Below, in pieces: positions 21,666 to 33,662 of a stretch of 64,000 nt of DNA (its first letter is position 1; each line of letters opens with the position of its first letter). The translations under genes were made by a program, and so were the position numbers. This stretch comes from Bettongia penicillata ogilbyi (lineage: Eukaryota; Chordata; Mammalia; Diprotodontia; Potoroidae): the NCBI GenBank assembly GCA_023548195.1, contig JAJHZJ010000756.1:558001-622000 (forward strand). Reading direction: 5' to 3'. The notes under the pieces were generated by a model that did not search any database, was not told the origin of the DNA, and saw nothing but the letters and a program-made list of their open reading frames with translations.

Positions 21666-22859
21666 GATGAATTCTGAGCTATGCGGAAGGGAGCCCAGCT
21701 CTCTATCCTATGATCTTAGTTTCAATCACTTGAAATTGAAGTTATGCTTTGTCCCAAAGCTGCCTCCTGGCAAAGTTGTATTCTGGGAGAATCAACCCGG
21801 CTCTAAAGTCAATAATTTTTTTCTTCTGTCCACCAGTGGCATAACTAAGAAATGAATACACTCTTCCTACTCCTGTGCACCAAATGGGAGGAGGGAGAGA
21901 AAATAAAGTTTTTCCCCATTATTTCTGGAAATCCAACCTAGGGCAACCAAATTTGGAACATAGCTGACCTTTAAATTGTCTTAGAGAGCTAAGTAGGGGG
22001 TGAGGGAAGGATGGGGAAAGGACATAAAGGTGGGTAATTAGGTGATTAGTGACAATGAATTCTAGAGGGTATTGTTAAAAAGTGTCAGACTTCTTGTTTA
22101 TCCTTAACTGGAAGCCCAAGAGTCTTCATTAAGTGTTATGTGTTAAATATCATGGGAATATGGATTTATTTCAACTCAACTGGCATTATTAAAAAAAAGG
22201 ACTGGTGCTTATTTGTAGTAAGTACAAAACATATCAACAAATTCACCCCCTAGATTTGGAGTCATGCAATCTGGGTCTAATACAGTCTCCAAATGAAACC
22301 CTCTGGACATAAAGGCCCCTTCTCTCAATCTACCATTGTATGGATTCCCAAGGGAGAGCATATGATGAAACATTGATAGTTAAAAAGGTCTGTTTTTTAT
22401 AAGAAAATTCCACATGTATCTCTCATGTTAGGCTCAGTCTATCCTGGGGGAGTGCAAAACTGTATTCATCACAACATGTACTGTGATTTATTCAGCACTC
22501 ATCAGAAGGATGATGGTCTCATGTTCCAGGACAGCAATTATACTCCTAGGATGATCTTCCAGTTTTTGTCATTAGTCTTGACAATGGACCTTTCATTGAA
22601 TGTGATTAAGCAGGTCTCAGCCCAGTTCCCTAAAGAAAAGATGGTTATTCTACAATAAATTGACATTAAATTCTATAATCCTTGTCCAAAAAACAAATGA
22701 ACAAAAATCCCATTAAATAGGAATAGCAAAAGAATATTTCTTCCAGAAAATGTTCCCTGTTTGAACCTACCATTCTCTCAATCTTCTAGCATAATCTATG
22801 TTTTAACTCTCCTAAATAATGCATTTTGAAAACCATTTTATTTATTTATCTCTTGATAA
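21666..22859. other. No gene recognised
   Basis: Apart from the 32-bp exact repeat at 22250-22281 I see no repeat or exon. Short open frames here (61-77 codons) lack any recognisable motif. Confidence 0.5.
22250..22281 (+). repeat. 32-bp exact repeat, copy 2
   Basis: Identical to 21452-21483. The flanking DNA does not otherwise look like a SINE. Confidence 0.95.
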
Positions 22860-23000
22860 CAAATGTATTGGTATTTTCATTCCTATTAAGCTGCAAACTC
22901 CCTGAAAGTAGGTGTAAGCTGATAATACATTGCTTTGCACATTCTAGGTCAATAAAGACCTGGCTGGTTGATTTATTCACTGGCTGATTGATGAGACACA
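22860..23000 (+). repeat. CORE-SINE/L2-type 3' tail
   Basis: 'gcaaactccctgaaagtagg', 'gctttgcacattctaggtca', 'ataaagacctggctggttg'. Diverged sense tail. Confidence 0.6.
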
Positions 23001-23289
23001 GGAATAGACAGATTCTAAGGAACACCAGCATCCAATATGGTCAACTCAATTCAGTTCAACTTAGTAAACATTACATGAATGTTTACTATGCAAAGGGATA
23101 TTCTGGGAATTAGTGGTACTTAGTTTTCAATGGACACCTCATGTCATCAGTGCTTGAATATCCCATAATAGTACTAATCAATCCATCCATGAACTCTTAT
23201 TTTATTCCATTCTCATCCTTATCTTTCCATAAATTCTCTGTAGATGGTATACCCCATAAAGCTGGGCTTCATTTTCCCTAATTTAATTG

Positions 23290-23860
23290 AACATCCTATG
23301 CCTATTATGCATGCTAGACACTGTGTTAGACACTGGAAAATGCAAAGATAAAAAATAAAACAATCTCTATGTTCAAAGAGCTTACATTCTGCTGAAGGAG
23401 AATGAAATATGCACAGGAAAATAAAATAATCTGATTACTGTCATAGGATCATAGATTAGACCAAGAATGGACCTCATGTCACAAAGTTCAACTCTTTCAT
23501 TTCATTGATGAGGAAACTGAAGTCCAGGGAAGCTAATTGATTTTCCCAACATTACATGAAAAATAAACAGCAGAGCCAGTTTTTGAACTTATGTCTGATA
23601 CTTTAGATTCAGTGTTCTTATCACTGCACCATGAGGAGGAAGAGAGCAGTACTATCTATCTACAAGGTTTAGGGAAGGTTTCACATAAAAATGGTAACAC
23701 TTCCATTGAAACTTGAAGATCTGAACAGTAGAGATGAGGAATGTGTATATTCTAGGTATGAGGAAAAGTCTTAATGAAAGCACAGAGGGTGGTGATGGAA
23801 AGTCAAGGTAAAGAATTAATTAGTAGTCCAATTTTCCTGGAATATAAAGTTTATGTAAGG
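23290..23860. repeat. Composite marsupial-type SINE region
   Basis: 23290-23430 has 'tagacactgtgttagacact' and 'caaagagcttacattct'. 23445-23640 is a MIR-like unit ('aggatcatagattaga', 'gatgaggaaactgaagtcc', 'cactgcaccatga'). 23640-23860 has 'gggaaggtttcacata' and 'gaaagcacagagggtgg'. The last part is shared with 23925-24203. Confidence 0.55.
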
Positions 23861-23924
23861 GAATAATTTAAAACAATTATTCTTGCACTGTGAACTGTAT
23901 TCAAATCAATATTATCAACTAATC

Positions 23925-24203
23925 AATGAATCAATAACCACTTGTTAAGTATGTACTAGGTATCAGATAAAAACAAAATAGCTCATGCCATTAAGGAGTT
24001 TACATTTTTAAGGGATGGATGACATGTAAGAAAAAATAGATACACACATATAAATAAAAAATAAAGTTACCTTAGAGGAAGGGAAAGGAATAATAAAAGG
24101 TGAGATGAGGAAAGGTCTGAAGAAGAATTTGAGATAGATCTTAAAGGAAGCCAGGAATTTCAGGATACATTGAGGGAGCAATTGGGAGAACATTCCATGA
24201 CCC
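23925..24203. repeat. Second copy of the 23290-type SINE repeat
   Basis: 'cacttgttaagtatgtacta', 'attaaggagtttacatttt', 'gatcttaaaggaagccagg' and 'gggagaacattcca' follow the order of the preceding copy and join L1 sequence at 24204. Confidence 0.6.
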
Positions 24204-25110
24204 ATTCATTATTTAAAATTTCATTGTTAAGTTTCCATTTGGGTGTATAGCTTCTGTTGGTGGCCCCTGAACCAATTTCGATTTTTATTGCACTATAGTC
24301 TACAAAGAATACATTTATGATTTCTGCTTTTTTACATTTGTTTGCACTATCTCTGTGTCCTAGGAAATGGTCAGTTTTTATAGACATTCTATATTTTGAA
24401 GAGAAATATATATTGTTTTGTGGTCCTATTTAGAAGATGCCATAAGTCTTTTAATTCTAGTTTCTCCAGAAATGTGTTCAGTCTCATATTTCCCCTTTTG
24501 TTTGACTTATTGAAAACTAATAATAGGGATACTGAAGTCTTCTGTCACCATTATGTTACTATGGCTTCTTGAAGCTTGGATGTTTACTTTAGGAATTTGA
24601 ATTCTAAGGTATTTCAAATAAATAAATTTATTACTGAGACTGCTTTGTTGTCTCTAGTTCCAGCATAATATACTTTCCATCTGTTTTTATTTTTTGAATG
24701 TTTGGTTTCTGCTTTGTCTTATAGCACAATGGCAACACCTGCTTTGTTTGGAGTCACTTTTTGCATAGTAATTTTTTTTCATTACTTCTGTTTTATTTTG
24801 TGTATGTATTTGCTTTTAAATGTGTTTCTTGTAAACAACAGATTGTAGGATTTTGTTTTCTTATCCAATCTGTTACTCATTTTCATTTTATTGGATCGTT
24901 TAATCCATTCATGTTTAAAATTATAAAAGGTTTATATGTTCTTGTTCCCATGACCTGTCTCCTCCTCTTCCCTGATTCCCTCTTCTTGTTTGTTAGACCT
25001 TTTCCTTTAGGGCTTTTTTTTATTAGCTTCATTCTGCTGCATTTATCTGGTTATATTTCTTCCCTCCTCTCATCCAGATAAATTCACCATTCTTCTATTC
25101 CTCTTCAGCT
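24204..25110 (-). pseudogene. Old L1 ORF2 endonuclease-region remnant
   Basis: Minus-strand L1 fragment covering the endonuclease and the region just after it. Readable pieces are KTDHFLGHRDSANKC (near 24380-24340) and, near 24900-24830, the complement of 'PTICCLQETHLK...'-type endonuclease sequence (forward 'gtttcttgtaaacaacaga'). Many stops are present. The same stretch of the long L1 is at about 8960-9460. No RT domain and no 3' end are attached; the remainder was lost or never inserted. It joins SINE sequence at 24204. Confidence 0.75.
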
Positions 25111-25440
25111 AGTCCTATTCCAGAATTTTAATCTCATTTTTATTCCCCTTTATGAAAAAGGTTTTTTTCATTCTTTTCATTAATGATCTTCTCTTTTTGC
25201 TTACTCTACCTGTTTAATTCATGTCCCCTATAATCATCTGATCTCTCTCTTTCTCTGTATTCTTCATACACTCAAAGCTCCCAAGGTGATCATTACAGAC
25301 TCTGCCCTCTAGGCACTTTCTGCCATTGCCTTATAGGGCTTACTATGAATTCCCATTTTTCATTATTGCTCACTCTCAGAACAATGCCTATTATTGAGGG
25401 TGTCAGAAAAGACACTGCCCCATCTTAGGGTACCCCCCTC
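25111..25440 (-). other. Probable L1 inter-ORF spacer continuation
   Basis: Pyrimidine-rich on the plus strand, as expected for the purine-rich inter-ORF spacer read in reverse. Similarity is compositional only and fades before 25440. Confidence 0.4.
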
Positions 25441-25443
25441 CCA

Positions 25444-26066
25444 TTGACCTACTGTCTAATAGAAGAAAACAATTTGATAAAAATTAGAATTGGGCAAATG
25501 GAAGCTAATGACTCAATGAGATATCAAGAATCAGTCAAACAGAAAGAAAAGAATGAAAAAGTAGAAAAAAAAGTAAAATACCTCATAGGCAGAACAATTG
25601 ACCTGGAAAATAGAACCAGAAGAGATAATTTAAAAATTATTGGTCTCCCAGAAAACCATGATGAAAAAAGGAGCCTGGACAGCAATTTTCAGGAAATTAT
25701 CAAGGAAAACTGCCCTGAGGTCCTAGAACCAGAAGGTAGAATCATCATCAAAAAATCCACTGATCACCTCCTAAAAGAGATCCCAAATTGCAAACACCAA
25801 AGGATATTATAGCCAAATTCCAAAATTACCAAGTCAAAGAGAAAACACTGCAAGCAACCAGAAAGAAACCCAAGAATACAATATTCCATAAAAAGCTTGA
25901 ATTACAACCAAGGATTCAATGAATTTACTCAGTGAAATTGAGCACAATCTTTCAGGGTAGGAGAAGACCATTCAATGAAATAGGGGACTTTCAAACCTTC
26001 CTGAAGAAAAGACCAGAGCTCATCAGAAAAATCACTCTTCAAATACAGGACTCAAGAGAGGCATAA
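25444..26066 (+). pseudogene. L1 ORF1, 3' two thirds
   Basis: Open from 25444 to 25812: end of the coiled coil (KIRIGQMEANDSMRYQESV), 'YLIGRTIDLENRTRRDN', 'LKIIGLPENHDEKRSLDS' and 'ENCPEVLEPEGRI' (RRM). It is then frameshifted near 25790 and continues through 'YQVKEKTLQATRKK' and a diverged C-terminal domain (near 25910-26040) to a TAA at 26064. The N terminus is absent because the copy is 5'-truncated. RNA-binding LINE protein family; not functional. Confidence 0.8.
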
Positions 26067-26649
26067 AAAGGTAAACAGGAAAGAAAAAAAGCAACACGTT
26101 ATTAATAAGGGCAAACTGGTTACCTCTCTACAAAGGAAGATGAAATTTTACATTTAAAAAGGGTATACATAGAGGGCATGGGTATAAGTTGACTTTGGTG
26201 TGATGATAAAAACATCTAATTAAGTGGTGAAAAAATATTGTGCTGGAAGAAGAGGAAAAGAGGCAAACAAGAGTAACTTACATCACATGAAAAGGCACAA
26301 AAGCCTATTAGAGTAGAGTAGAGAAGGGAGGGAGATGAGCATTGTTTGAAATTTATTCTCTTCGCATTTGGTTCAAAGAGGGAATAACACAATCAAGTAG
26401 GTAGAGAAATCTAACTCACCGTATAGGAAGTAGGAGAGGAAAGGGGAAAGAAGAAGGAGGAGGTGGATAGAAGGGAGGGAAGAAGTAGTAAAGGTAAAGG
26501 AGAAGAAAAGGGAGAGGGCTAATAGAAGGGAGGGCAGACTGAGGGAGGTGGTGGTCAAAAGCATAACTCTAGCGAGGAGAGGAAGGGAAAAAGGATAGAG
26601 AAAAGCATAAATGGGAAAATAGGATGGAGAGACAGACACAGAGAGTAAT

Positions 26650-27725
26650 CATAACTATGAATGTGAATGGGATGAACTGTTCCATAAAATGGAAGTAGAT
26701 AGCAGCATGGATTAAGAACCATAATCCTACAGTATGTTGTTTACAAGAAACACATTTGAGGCAGAGGGATACATATAGAGTAAAGGTAAAAGGCTGGAAC
26801 AGAATATATTATTCTTCAGTTGAAATAAAAAAGCAGGGGTATCAATCCTGATCTCAGACAAAACAAAAGCAAAAATAGATCTCATTAAAAGAAATAAGGA
26901 AGGAAACAACATCCTTCTAAAAGGCATTATAGTCAATGAAGTAAAATCAATACCAAACATATATGCACCAAGGGGTATAGCATCCAAATTCTTAGAGATG
27001 TTAACAGAGTTACAGGAAGAAATAGATAACAGAGCTATATAGTGGGGGACCTCAACCTCTCCCTCTCAGAACTAGATACATCTAACCACAAAATGAACAA
27101 GAATGAAGTTAAGGAGATGAATATAATCTTAGAAAAGTTAGACATAGTTGACCTCTGGAGAAAACTGAATGGAGATAGAAAGGAATATACTTTTTCCTCA
27201 GCAGTACATGGTACCTACACAAAAATTGAAAACATACCATGGGCATAAAATCCTCACAATTCAATGCAGAGAGTTAAATGAGTTCTTTTAGGATCATGAT
27301 GCAGTAAAAACTACATGTAGTAAAGGGCCATGGAAAGACAGGCTAAAAATTAATTGGAAACCAAATAACTGAATCCTAAAGAACTATGCCCAAAGAGCTA
27401 TAAAAAATGTGCCTACCCCTTGACACAATAATACCACTTCTAGGTCCGTATCTCAAATATATCACTATGGGAAAAAGATCCATATGTACAAAAATATTTA
27501 TAGCAACTCTTTTTGGGGTGGCAAAGAGTTGGAAATTGAGTGGATATCTATCAATTGAGAAATGGCTGGACAAGTTGTGGTATATGAATGTAATGGAATA
27601 CTATTGTGCTATAAGAAATGATAAGCAGGCAGACTTCAGAAAAACCTGGAGAAGTTTATATGAACTGATGTTGAGTGAGGGGAGCAGACCCAGGGGAACA
27701 CTGCACACAGTTACAGCCACATTGT
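26650..27725 (+). pseudogene. L1 ORF2 with endonuclease fused to C-terminal tail
   Basis: 26650-27370 encodes the endonuclease domain: 'NVNGMNCSIK'-like start near 26655; 'CLQETHLRQRDTYRVKVKGW' region near 26740; a catalytic-type 'GDLNLSLSELDTSNHKMN' at 27042 (the GDxN motif of APE-like endonucleases); 'WRKLNGDRKEYTFSSAVHGT' at 27160. At about 27371 it switches to the last ~120 codons of ORF2 ('TIIPLLGPYLKYITMGKRS', 'IATLFGVAKSWKLSGYLSIE', 'WYMNVMEYYCAIRNDKQADF'). The fingers, RT and thumb are deleted. Frameshifts and stops also occur. An endonuclease without RT cannot retrotranspose. Confidence 0.8.
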
Positions 27726-27867
27726 AGGATGACTAACTTTAATAGACTTGGCTCTTCTCAGCAATGTAAGGTTCTAAGACAACTTGAAAAGGCTCATGAT
27801 GGAAAATGCTATCCACATCCAGAGAAAGAATTAGCTGAGATTGAATGTAGATCAAAGCATATTATTT

Positions 27868-28055
<188 letters not shown>

Positions 28056-28140
28056 GCATTGTTTCTTCTTTCTTATGGTTCCTCCCATTAGTTTGAATTC
28101 TTTTTTATATCAAAACTAATATGAAATTTTAAAAAAAGAA

Positions 28141-28801
28141 TAATCAGTAACTTATGCAGTTATACAAATAAAATAGAGGAAACACTTAAAAATTTAAAAA
28201 TACCCTAATTAACTGAAGACCAAATAGATATTTTAAATAATCCAACGTCAGAAAAGAAAATAGAATTTATTACAAGGTTTAGTACGATGTTTCAGACCTG
28301 TTTTCCACAATTACTTGTATTTGATTTACTATTTTACCCTGATCTACTTATGTAAATTTAAAAAGAAGTCTTTATGGTCTCTCTATTAATATTTTGTTGT
28401 TGTCGTTGGCTATTACATTTATTTACTCTTCATATATTTCTCTTGTTTGAGTTGTTTGAGAAGCAAATAATTTTTTCAGGTTTCATTTTCCTCTTTAAAA
28501 TGTTTCGTGTAGTCCTTTATTATTGAATGTTCATCTTTTTTCAATTATAGTCACGCTCATATTTGCAGAGTGGTTTACTTTGGATTCCATCCCAACTCTT
28601 GGAAATACATAATTCTAATTCCCTCCTATATTTTCTGGTAGATATAGAATAGTATTATATTGTTCAAATTTCCTTTCCATTGCATTTGAAGATCTTTCTC
28701 TTGATCAATTGCATAATGTCTTCTCAATGAAATTATTAAACTTAATCATTATTTGTCTTGAAAGTTGCAGCATAAAGTTGTTGGTTTTTTCTCCTGGAGG
28801 T
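28141..28801 (-). other. Unassigned; possible very old LINE remnant
   Basis: Resembles the complement of an ancient L1 ORF1 region in phrase order ('tttattattgaatgttcatc', 'ggattccatcccaactcttg', 'gaagatctttctcttgatc'), but divergence is too great to be sure. The target-site duplication of copy B shows that this DNA was continuous with 32461 onward before insertion. Confidence 0.3.
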
Positions 28802-28812
28802 AATTTATGGAC
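28802..28812. repeat. Left target-site duplication of copy B
   Basis: AATTTATGGAC, matched with two differences by AATCTATGGAT at 32461-32471. Confidence 0.65.
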
Positions 28813-31800
28813 TTTTTTTATTACTTATTTTTAACACAGTTTATAACAGATAAAGCAATTCCAACTTTTGGTCAGGTGATACTTCTTTTTAAAGTATTTG
28901 CAATATGGACCACAAAAGAATTTTTTTAAAACATTAACCAACTGAGACACAAATACTATTTATGTGGCTAACTTCACAAGCTCTTGACCTAATTGTCTCC
29001 ACAGTACTACTAAGAATTAAAGGACCTTAACTTATTGTTGTTGGTCTAAAAATGATGCCTAATAGCTTAATTTTAGACTTAACCTTGGATGTTCCCCTAC
29101 CCATGATCTATAATTGAATAGATCTGGTATTACAGACATTTTTTTTAAATTTTTTTTATTACAACCTTTTGACTATAGGAAATTGCCACCAATAGTAAAG
29201 ACATTGCAGGGATACAATATCTTCCCAGCTTCAGGTCAATTCCAGGCAGAATTGGATTATCCACTTGCATTCAGTCAGGCTTAAATTCTGCCAGGTGTCT
29301 GTGGGGAAATTGAGTCAGGAAAATCCTACCTCAGCCCATGCTGAACAGCCACTCTCCCACCCTTCTCTTGAGATCACCTATGCAGTTCATACCAGCATCT
29401 CATCAGCTTACTGGAATCATGGATTGGAGGCTCAGATCGCCTTTCTTGCTACCCATACCTGGAGTTAGACTCAGAAGAACAGTTACTTAATAGTTTCATA
29501 GCATCTAAAAATGGCAAGTTCCAATAACCAGGTTTCAAATATGATTATAGTTTCACTTTGGCTAAGGAACATCTTTTGAGGCAGATTTTAAGTGTCTTAC
29601 ATCCCTTTCTATACATGTTCTAGTTAGTGATTAAATAGCAATCATAAAATCAAATTTACCATTAAAATCTTGACTTTTCCATCAATGCCAAATTTTACCC
29701 AAGGTTACCTTCCCCTAGGAAATTTAGACTAAAATTCTTTTCTCCAAACTAAAGATGTCATTGATTTATTCTCAGTAATTAATTCAGTCTATTGCTTTAA
29801 TACTAATTGCTTTTACCTCACTTTGTAACATGTCCAATTTTTCTCCCCATTACTCCCCTCCCCCTCACTTCCTAATACCTTGCATTCTGATTACTCCTTC
29901 CCTCAATGTACCCTCCCCTCCATCACACCCCACCACTCTCCTATTCCCATCTTCTCTCTTGCCTTGCAGGGCAAGATAAATTTCCATACCTCTATCCCTA
30001 TAGTTCTTATTTCCCGATTATATGCAATAAAAATTCTCAACATTTGTTTCTAATACTTTGAATTCCAACTTCCTTCCCTCCCCCTCCCATCCCAGCCCCA
30101 TTGAGAAATCAAGTAATTCAATGTAGACTAAATAATTATTGTTTTGCAAAAGATTTCCATAATAATAATGCTGTGTAATACTAATTATATTACCCTCTGA
30201 CCTACCCTATCCCCCCTTATTTTCTCCTCTACAATTAACCTTGTCCCTTCTCCCTTCTCAAAAGTGTTTATTTCTCGTGACTCCCTTCTACCATTTGCCC
30301 TCCCTTCTAACATTCCCCTCACCCCACTTGTCACCTCCTATCCTACTTTCCTGTGGTGTGATATAAATTTTAATTTCAAATTTAGTGAGCATGTTATTCC
30401 CTCCTTCAGTCACATATAGGGAGAGTACCTTTATTTTTCCCCCTCTCCCCTTCTCCCTTATCTCCTCCATTGAATAAGATTTTTCTTATCTCTTTTATGA
30501 GTTATAGGCTGCCCCATTCCATTATTGCCTTTTTCTTCCCCGGAATTTTCCTCCTTCACCCCTTAATTTTTATTTTATTTTATTGTGTGTGTGTATCACT
30601 TCTTCTGATATAACACACCCTATACTCTCTATCTATGTGTATGTATGTGTGTATGTACAATCTCTCCAACTACCTAAATACTGACAAAAGATTCAAGAGT
30701 TAAAAATATTTTCTTTCCATGTAGTAATGTAAACAGTTCAGCTTTAAAGAGTCTTTTATTATTTTTCTTTTCTGTTTACCTTTTCATGCTTCTCTTGATT
30801 CTTGTCTTGGGAAGTCACATTTTAAAATACATACCTGGTCTTTTCCTGAACATGAAATCTTGAAAGTCATCCATATCACTGAATGAACAATTTTTTCCTT
30901 TGAAGTGTTATATTCAGATTTGATGGGTAGGTGATTCTTGGTTTCAATCCCAGTTCCTTTGACTTCTGAAATATCCCACTCCAAGCCCTTCAATCCCTTA
31001 ATGTTGAAACTGCCAGATCCTGTGTTATCCTGATTGCATTTCCACAGTACTCTAATTGTGTTTTTCTAGCTGCTTGCAGTATTTTCTCCTTGATCTGGGA
31101 ACTCTGAAATTTGGCCACAGTATTCCTAGGAGTTTCTCTGTTCCAGTTTCTTTCAGGAGGTGATCGATGAATTCTTTCAATACCCATTTTGCCTTCTGAT
31201 TCTATCAGGGCAGTTTTTCCTTGATAATTTCATGGAAGATAATGTCTGGTCTCTTTTTTTTAATCATGGCTTTCAGGTCATCCAATAACTTTTAAATTAT
31301 TTCTCCTGGATCTATTTTCCAGGTTAGTTGTTTTTCCAATGAAATGTTTCACACTGTCTTATATTTTTTCAAATTTTTTGTTTTGTTTACTAACTGATTG
31401 GTTTAACTCATAGTCATTCATTTCCCTGAACTCAATTCTCTCTTTCAACAAACTATTTTTGTTCAGTGAGCTTTTGATCCTTCTTCTCCATTTGGCTAAT
31501 CTGCTTTTTAAAACCTCCTTCTCCTCATTGACTTTTTGGACCTCTTTTTCCAATTGAGTTAGTCTCTTTTTTAAGCTGTTATTGTCCTCAGCATTTTTTT
31601 TTGCTTCTCCTTCAGTAAACTGCTAACTTGTTTTTTTAAAGTCTTCTATTGCCTGAGCTCAATTTAAGTTCCCTTTGGAGGCAGAGGGCTTGACTTCCTC
31701 TGACAATATGCCTTGTTCTTCCTCATCTGAAAGGATGGGGGGAGACACCTGTTCCCCAAGAAAGTAACCTTCTATGGTATTATTTTTCCCCCTTTTGGGG

Positions 31801-32460
31801 CATTTTCCCCATCACTTACTTGAGTTCTGAGTTTCCTCTCCACCACCACTTCACTTCCAGTTCTGACAAGTCAGCACTTGGGGGCTGAGAGTCAAATGAG
31901 CAGCTCCCTAGCCTCAGGCACTTTCAGCAGGGGCAGGGGTACTATTCAGTATGAGCTTAAGATCAGCTGCTCAGGTGGGGCCAGGGCTGCCACCCAGGGG
32001 ACAATTCCCTCAGGGGGTTTCTGATGAGACCTTCAACAATGGATGCAGGCTGCTGCCTGCTTTGTGCTGCTGCCTCTACTGCCACTTGAAGAGGCCTGAG
32101 TTATGGGGACACCTCACTCCAGCCCCAGCCAGCCAAAAAGACCCTCTCACTGACCTTTGGTGCCTGTGGATTGAGGGACCTGCGTTGCCCCTGAAGATTC
32201 TGTCCCTGAAGCCTTCTTGGATCTGCTCCTCTCAGTGCCGAGAGGCCAAGGCAGGGCTGGGCTCTCTTCCATGTCCAGTGAACAACAGACCTTTCTCGTA
32301 GGTTTTTCAGGTCTCTCTGGAAGAGAAATCTCCCCCACTCCGTTGTTCTGTGATTTTCGCTGCTCTAGAATTTGTTCTTCTTTACAGGTATTTTATGAGC
32401 TGTGGGGTAAGAGCTAAGCGTATGTGCTTCTTTCTACTCCACCATCTTGGCTCCTCCCCT
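28813..32460 (-). mobile_element. HAL1-like element with 3' extension, copy B
   Basis: Minus-strand ORF1-only LINE of about 3.65 kb, flanked by an 11-bp imperfect target-site duplication. The 5' end at 32460 reads 'aggggaggagccaagatgg'. The order is 5' UTR, ORF1 (31803 to 30784), a (CA)n-type tract (30584-30650 in complement), spacer/3' UTR modules, then the extension shared with copy A (about 29760 to 28920). The final ~110 bp to a poly-A (T-run 28813-28819) are seen only here. This copy shows that the extension is part of the mobile unit. No ORF2 is present. Confidence 0.8.
30784..31803 (-). pseudogene. ORF1 of copy B (broken)
   Basis: The start ATG is at 31803-31801 (gggaaaatgccccaaaagg on the minus strand). 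The coiled coil is open at 31553-31359 (EKEVQKVNEEKEVLKSRL). RRM pieces are 'IERIHRSPPERNWNRETPRN' and 'VAKFQSSQIKEKILQAA' (31187-31060), and the C-terminal domain 'EWDISEVKGTGIETKNH' is in a shifted frame (30980-30900). It ends at a TGA at 30786-30784. Stops and shifts resemble those of copy A in kind but not in position. RNA-binding LINE protein family; not functional. Confidence 0.75.
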
Positions 32461-32471
32461 AATCTATGGAT

Positions 32472-33349
32472 TTTTAAAAAATAACTTTGTTCTCTATGTC
32501 CAGAAGTTTTAGGGAATTTTCTTGTATTGGGGTTGGGGTTCTTTTGGATTATGACTTTTTAAAAAAGCTTTTTGATTTATTGTGTTATTTCAGGAGACTT
32601 AGGATACTTAAATTATTTCTATGAATCCTTACCTTCAAGATCACTGTTTTGCTTGTATGGAGAGCATGATTTTTGTTAATGTTATTGCTTTTGGTTTCTC
32701 TTCCTCCAGATTGTTCATTTCTGTGTATTTGCATTCTCAATCCCTTGTCCTCTATTTTATTTCTTTGGCGAGATTTGCCACTACAGCGTCAAGTTTTTCT
32801 ATTGTGCTAATTATTTCTGCTGTATAGCCTATAAATTATTGTCATAATTGACATTTCTCTTTTAAACTACTCAGGAACAGAACGCTGTCTTCAATTTCCA
32901 TGGCTCATCAGGTGTTGAATCATTTTCATTTGTGTGGCAGTATTTATTTATTGATGACTTCTCTCGTTTACTAGATCTGGAGGACTTATTTTCTTCTGTT
33001 ATTAATGTATTTCATTTTTAATCCTTTGCTCATGCATAAAGTGTTTGATATTTCCTCCTTTAGATCTTTGGTAACTTTAAATCTTTTTTCTCTTATTTCC
33101 TCCTATTACTCACTTTCTGAACCTATTCTTTTGATGTTGGCTTCCTTGGAGGATGACTCTCAAAAATATCTCATCCTCCTTTCATACTTGGTAATTCGTA
33201 GTTCCCCAGAGCAGGTCTGTGCCCGAAGTTATTTCTCAGAAGTGGCCTCAGCTGGATGCTGGACACATTTTTTATGCTTAATGAAGCCTTACACAACCCC
33301 CTTCATATTATGTTCTTTTCCATTCTTTCTGTTTGTCATTCATCTATCC
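32472..33349 (-). other. Unassigned; continuation of 28141-28801 beyond copy B
   Basis: AT-rich sequence without a supported gene. An open frame at 33005-33382 (125 codons) has no recognised motif and runs into the SINE at 33350, so I do not call it a gene. Confidence 0.35.
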
Positions 33350-33662
33350 CAGTGGCAGGCAACTAGGTGGTGCAGTGGATAGAGCACCTGTGCAGGAGTC
33401 AGGAGAACCTGAGTTCAAATCTCATGTCAGACACTTGACACTCACTAGCTGTGACCTTGGGCAAGTCACTTAACCTCAATTGTCTCATCCTGGGTCGGCT
33501 CCCATCATTCTGATGAATATCTGGTCACTGGATTCAGATGACTCTGGAGGAGGAGTGAGGCTGGTGACTTGCACAGCCCTCACTCACTCAAAACAAAGTC
33601 AAGTGCAAGTCATGTCATTATTTCTCTGATGGCATGCTTCTTCAACAACAGAGGACGAACAC
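33350..33662 (+). repeat. tRNA-headed SINE with RTE-type tail (MAR1/WALLSI-like)
   Basis: Complete: 'ggtggtgcagtggatagagc' (A-box-like), 'gagttcaaatctcatgtcag' (B-box-like), 'gggcaagtcacttaacctca', then an RTE-like 3' portion ('agtcaagtgcaagtcatgtc', 'aacaacagaggacgaaca'). Such SINEs, using RTE machinery, are characteristic of marsupials. Confidence 0.8.

Noticed and set aside
33005..33382. 125-codon open frame as a protein gene
   Set aside because: No motif, AT-rich hydrophobic composition, and it ends inside a SINE.
33350..33440. tRNA gene
   Set aside because: A- and B-box-like words are present, but they belong to a SINE head with a RTE tail. No complete cloverleaf is evident.
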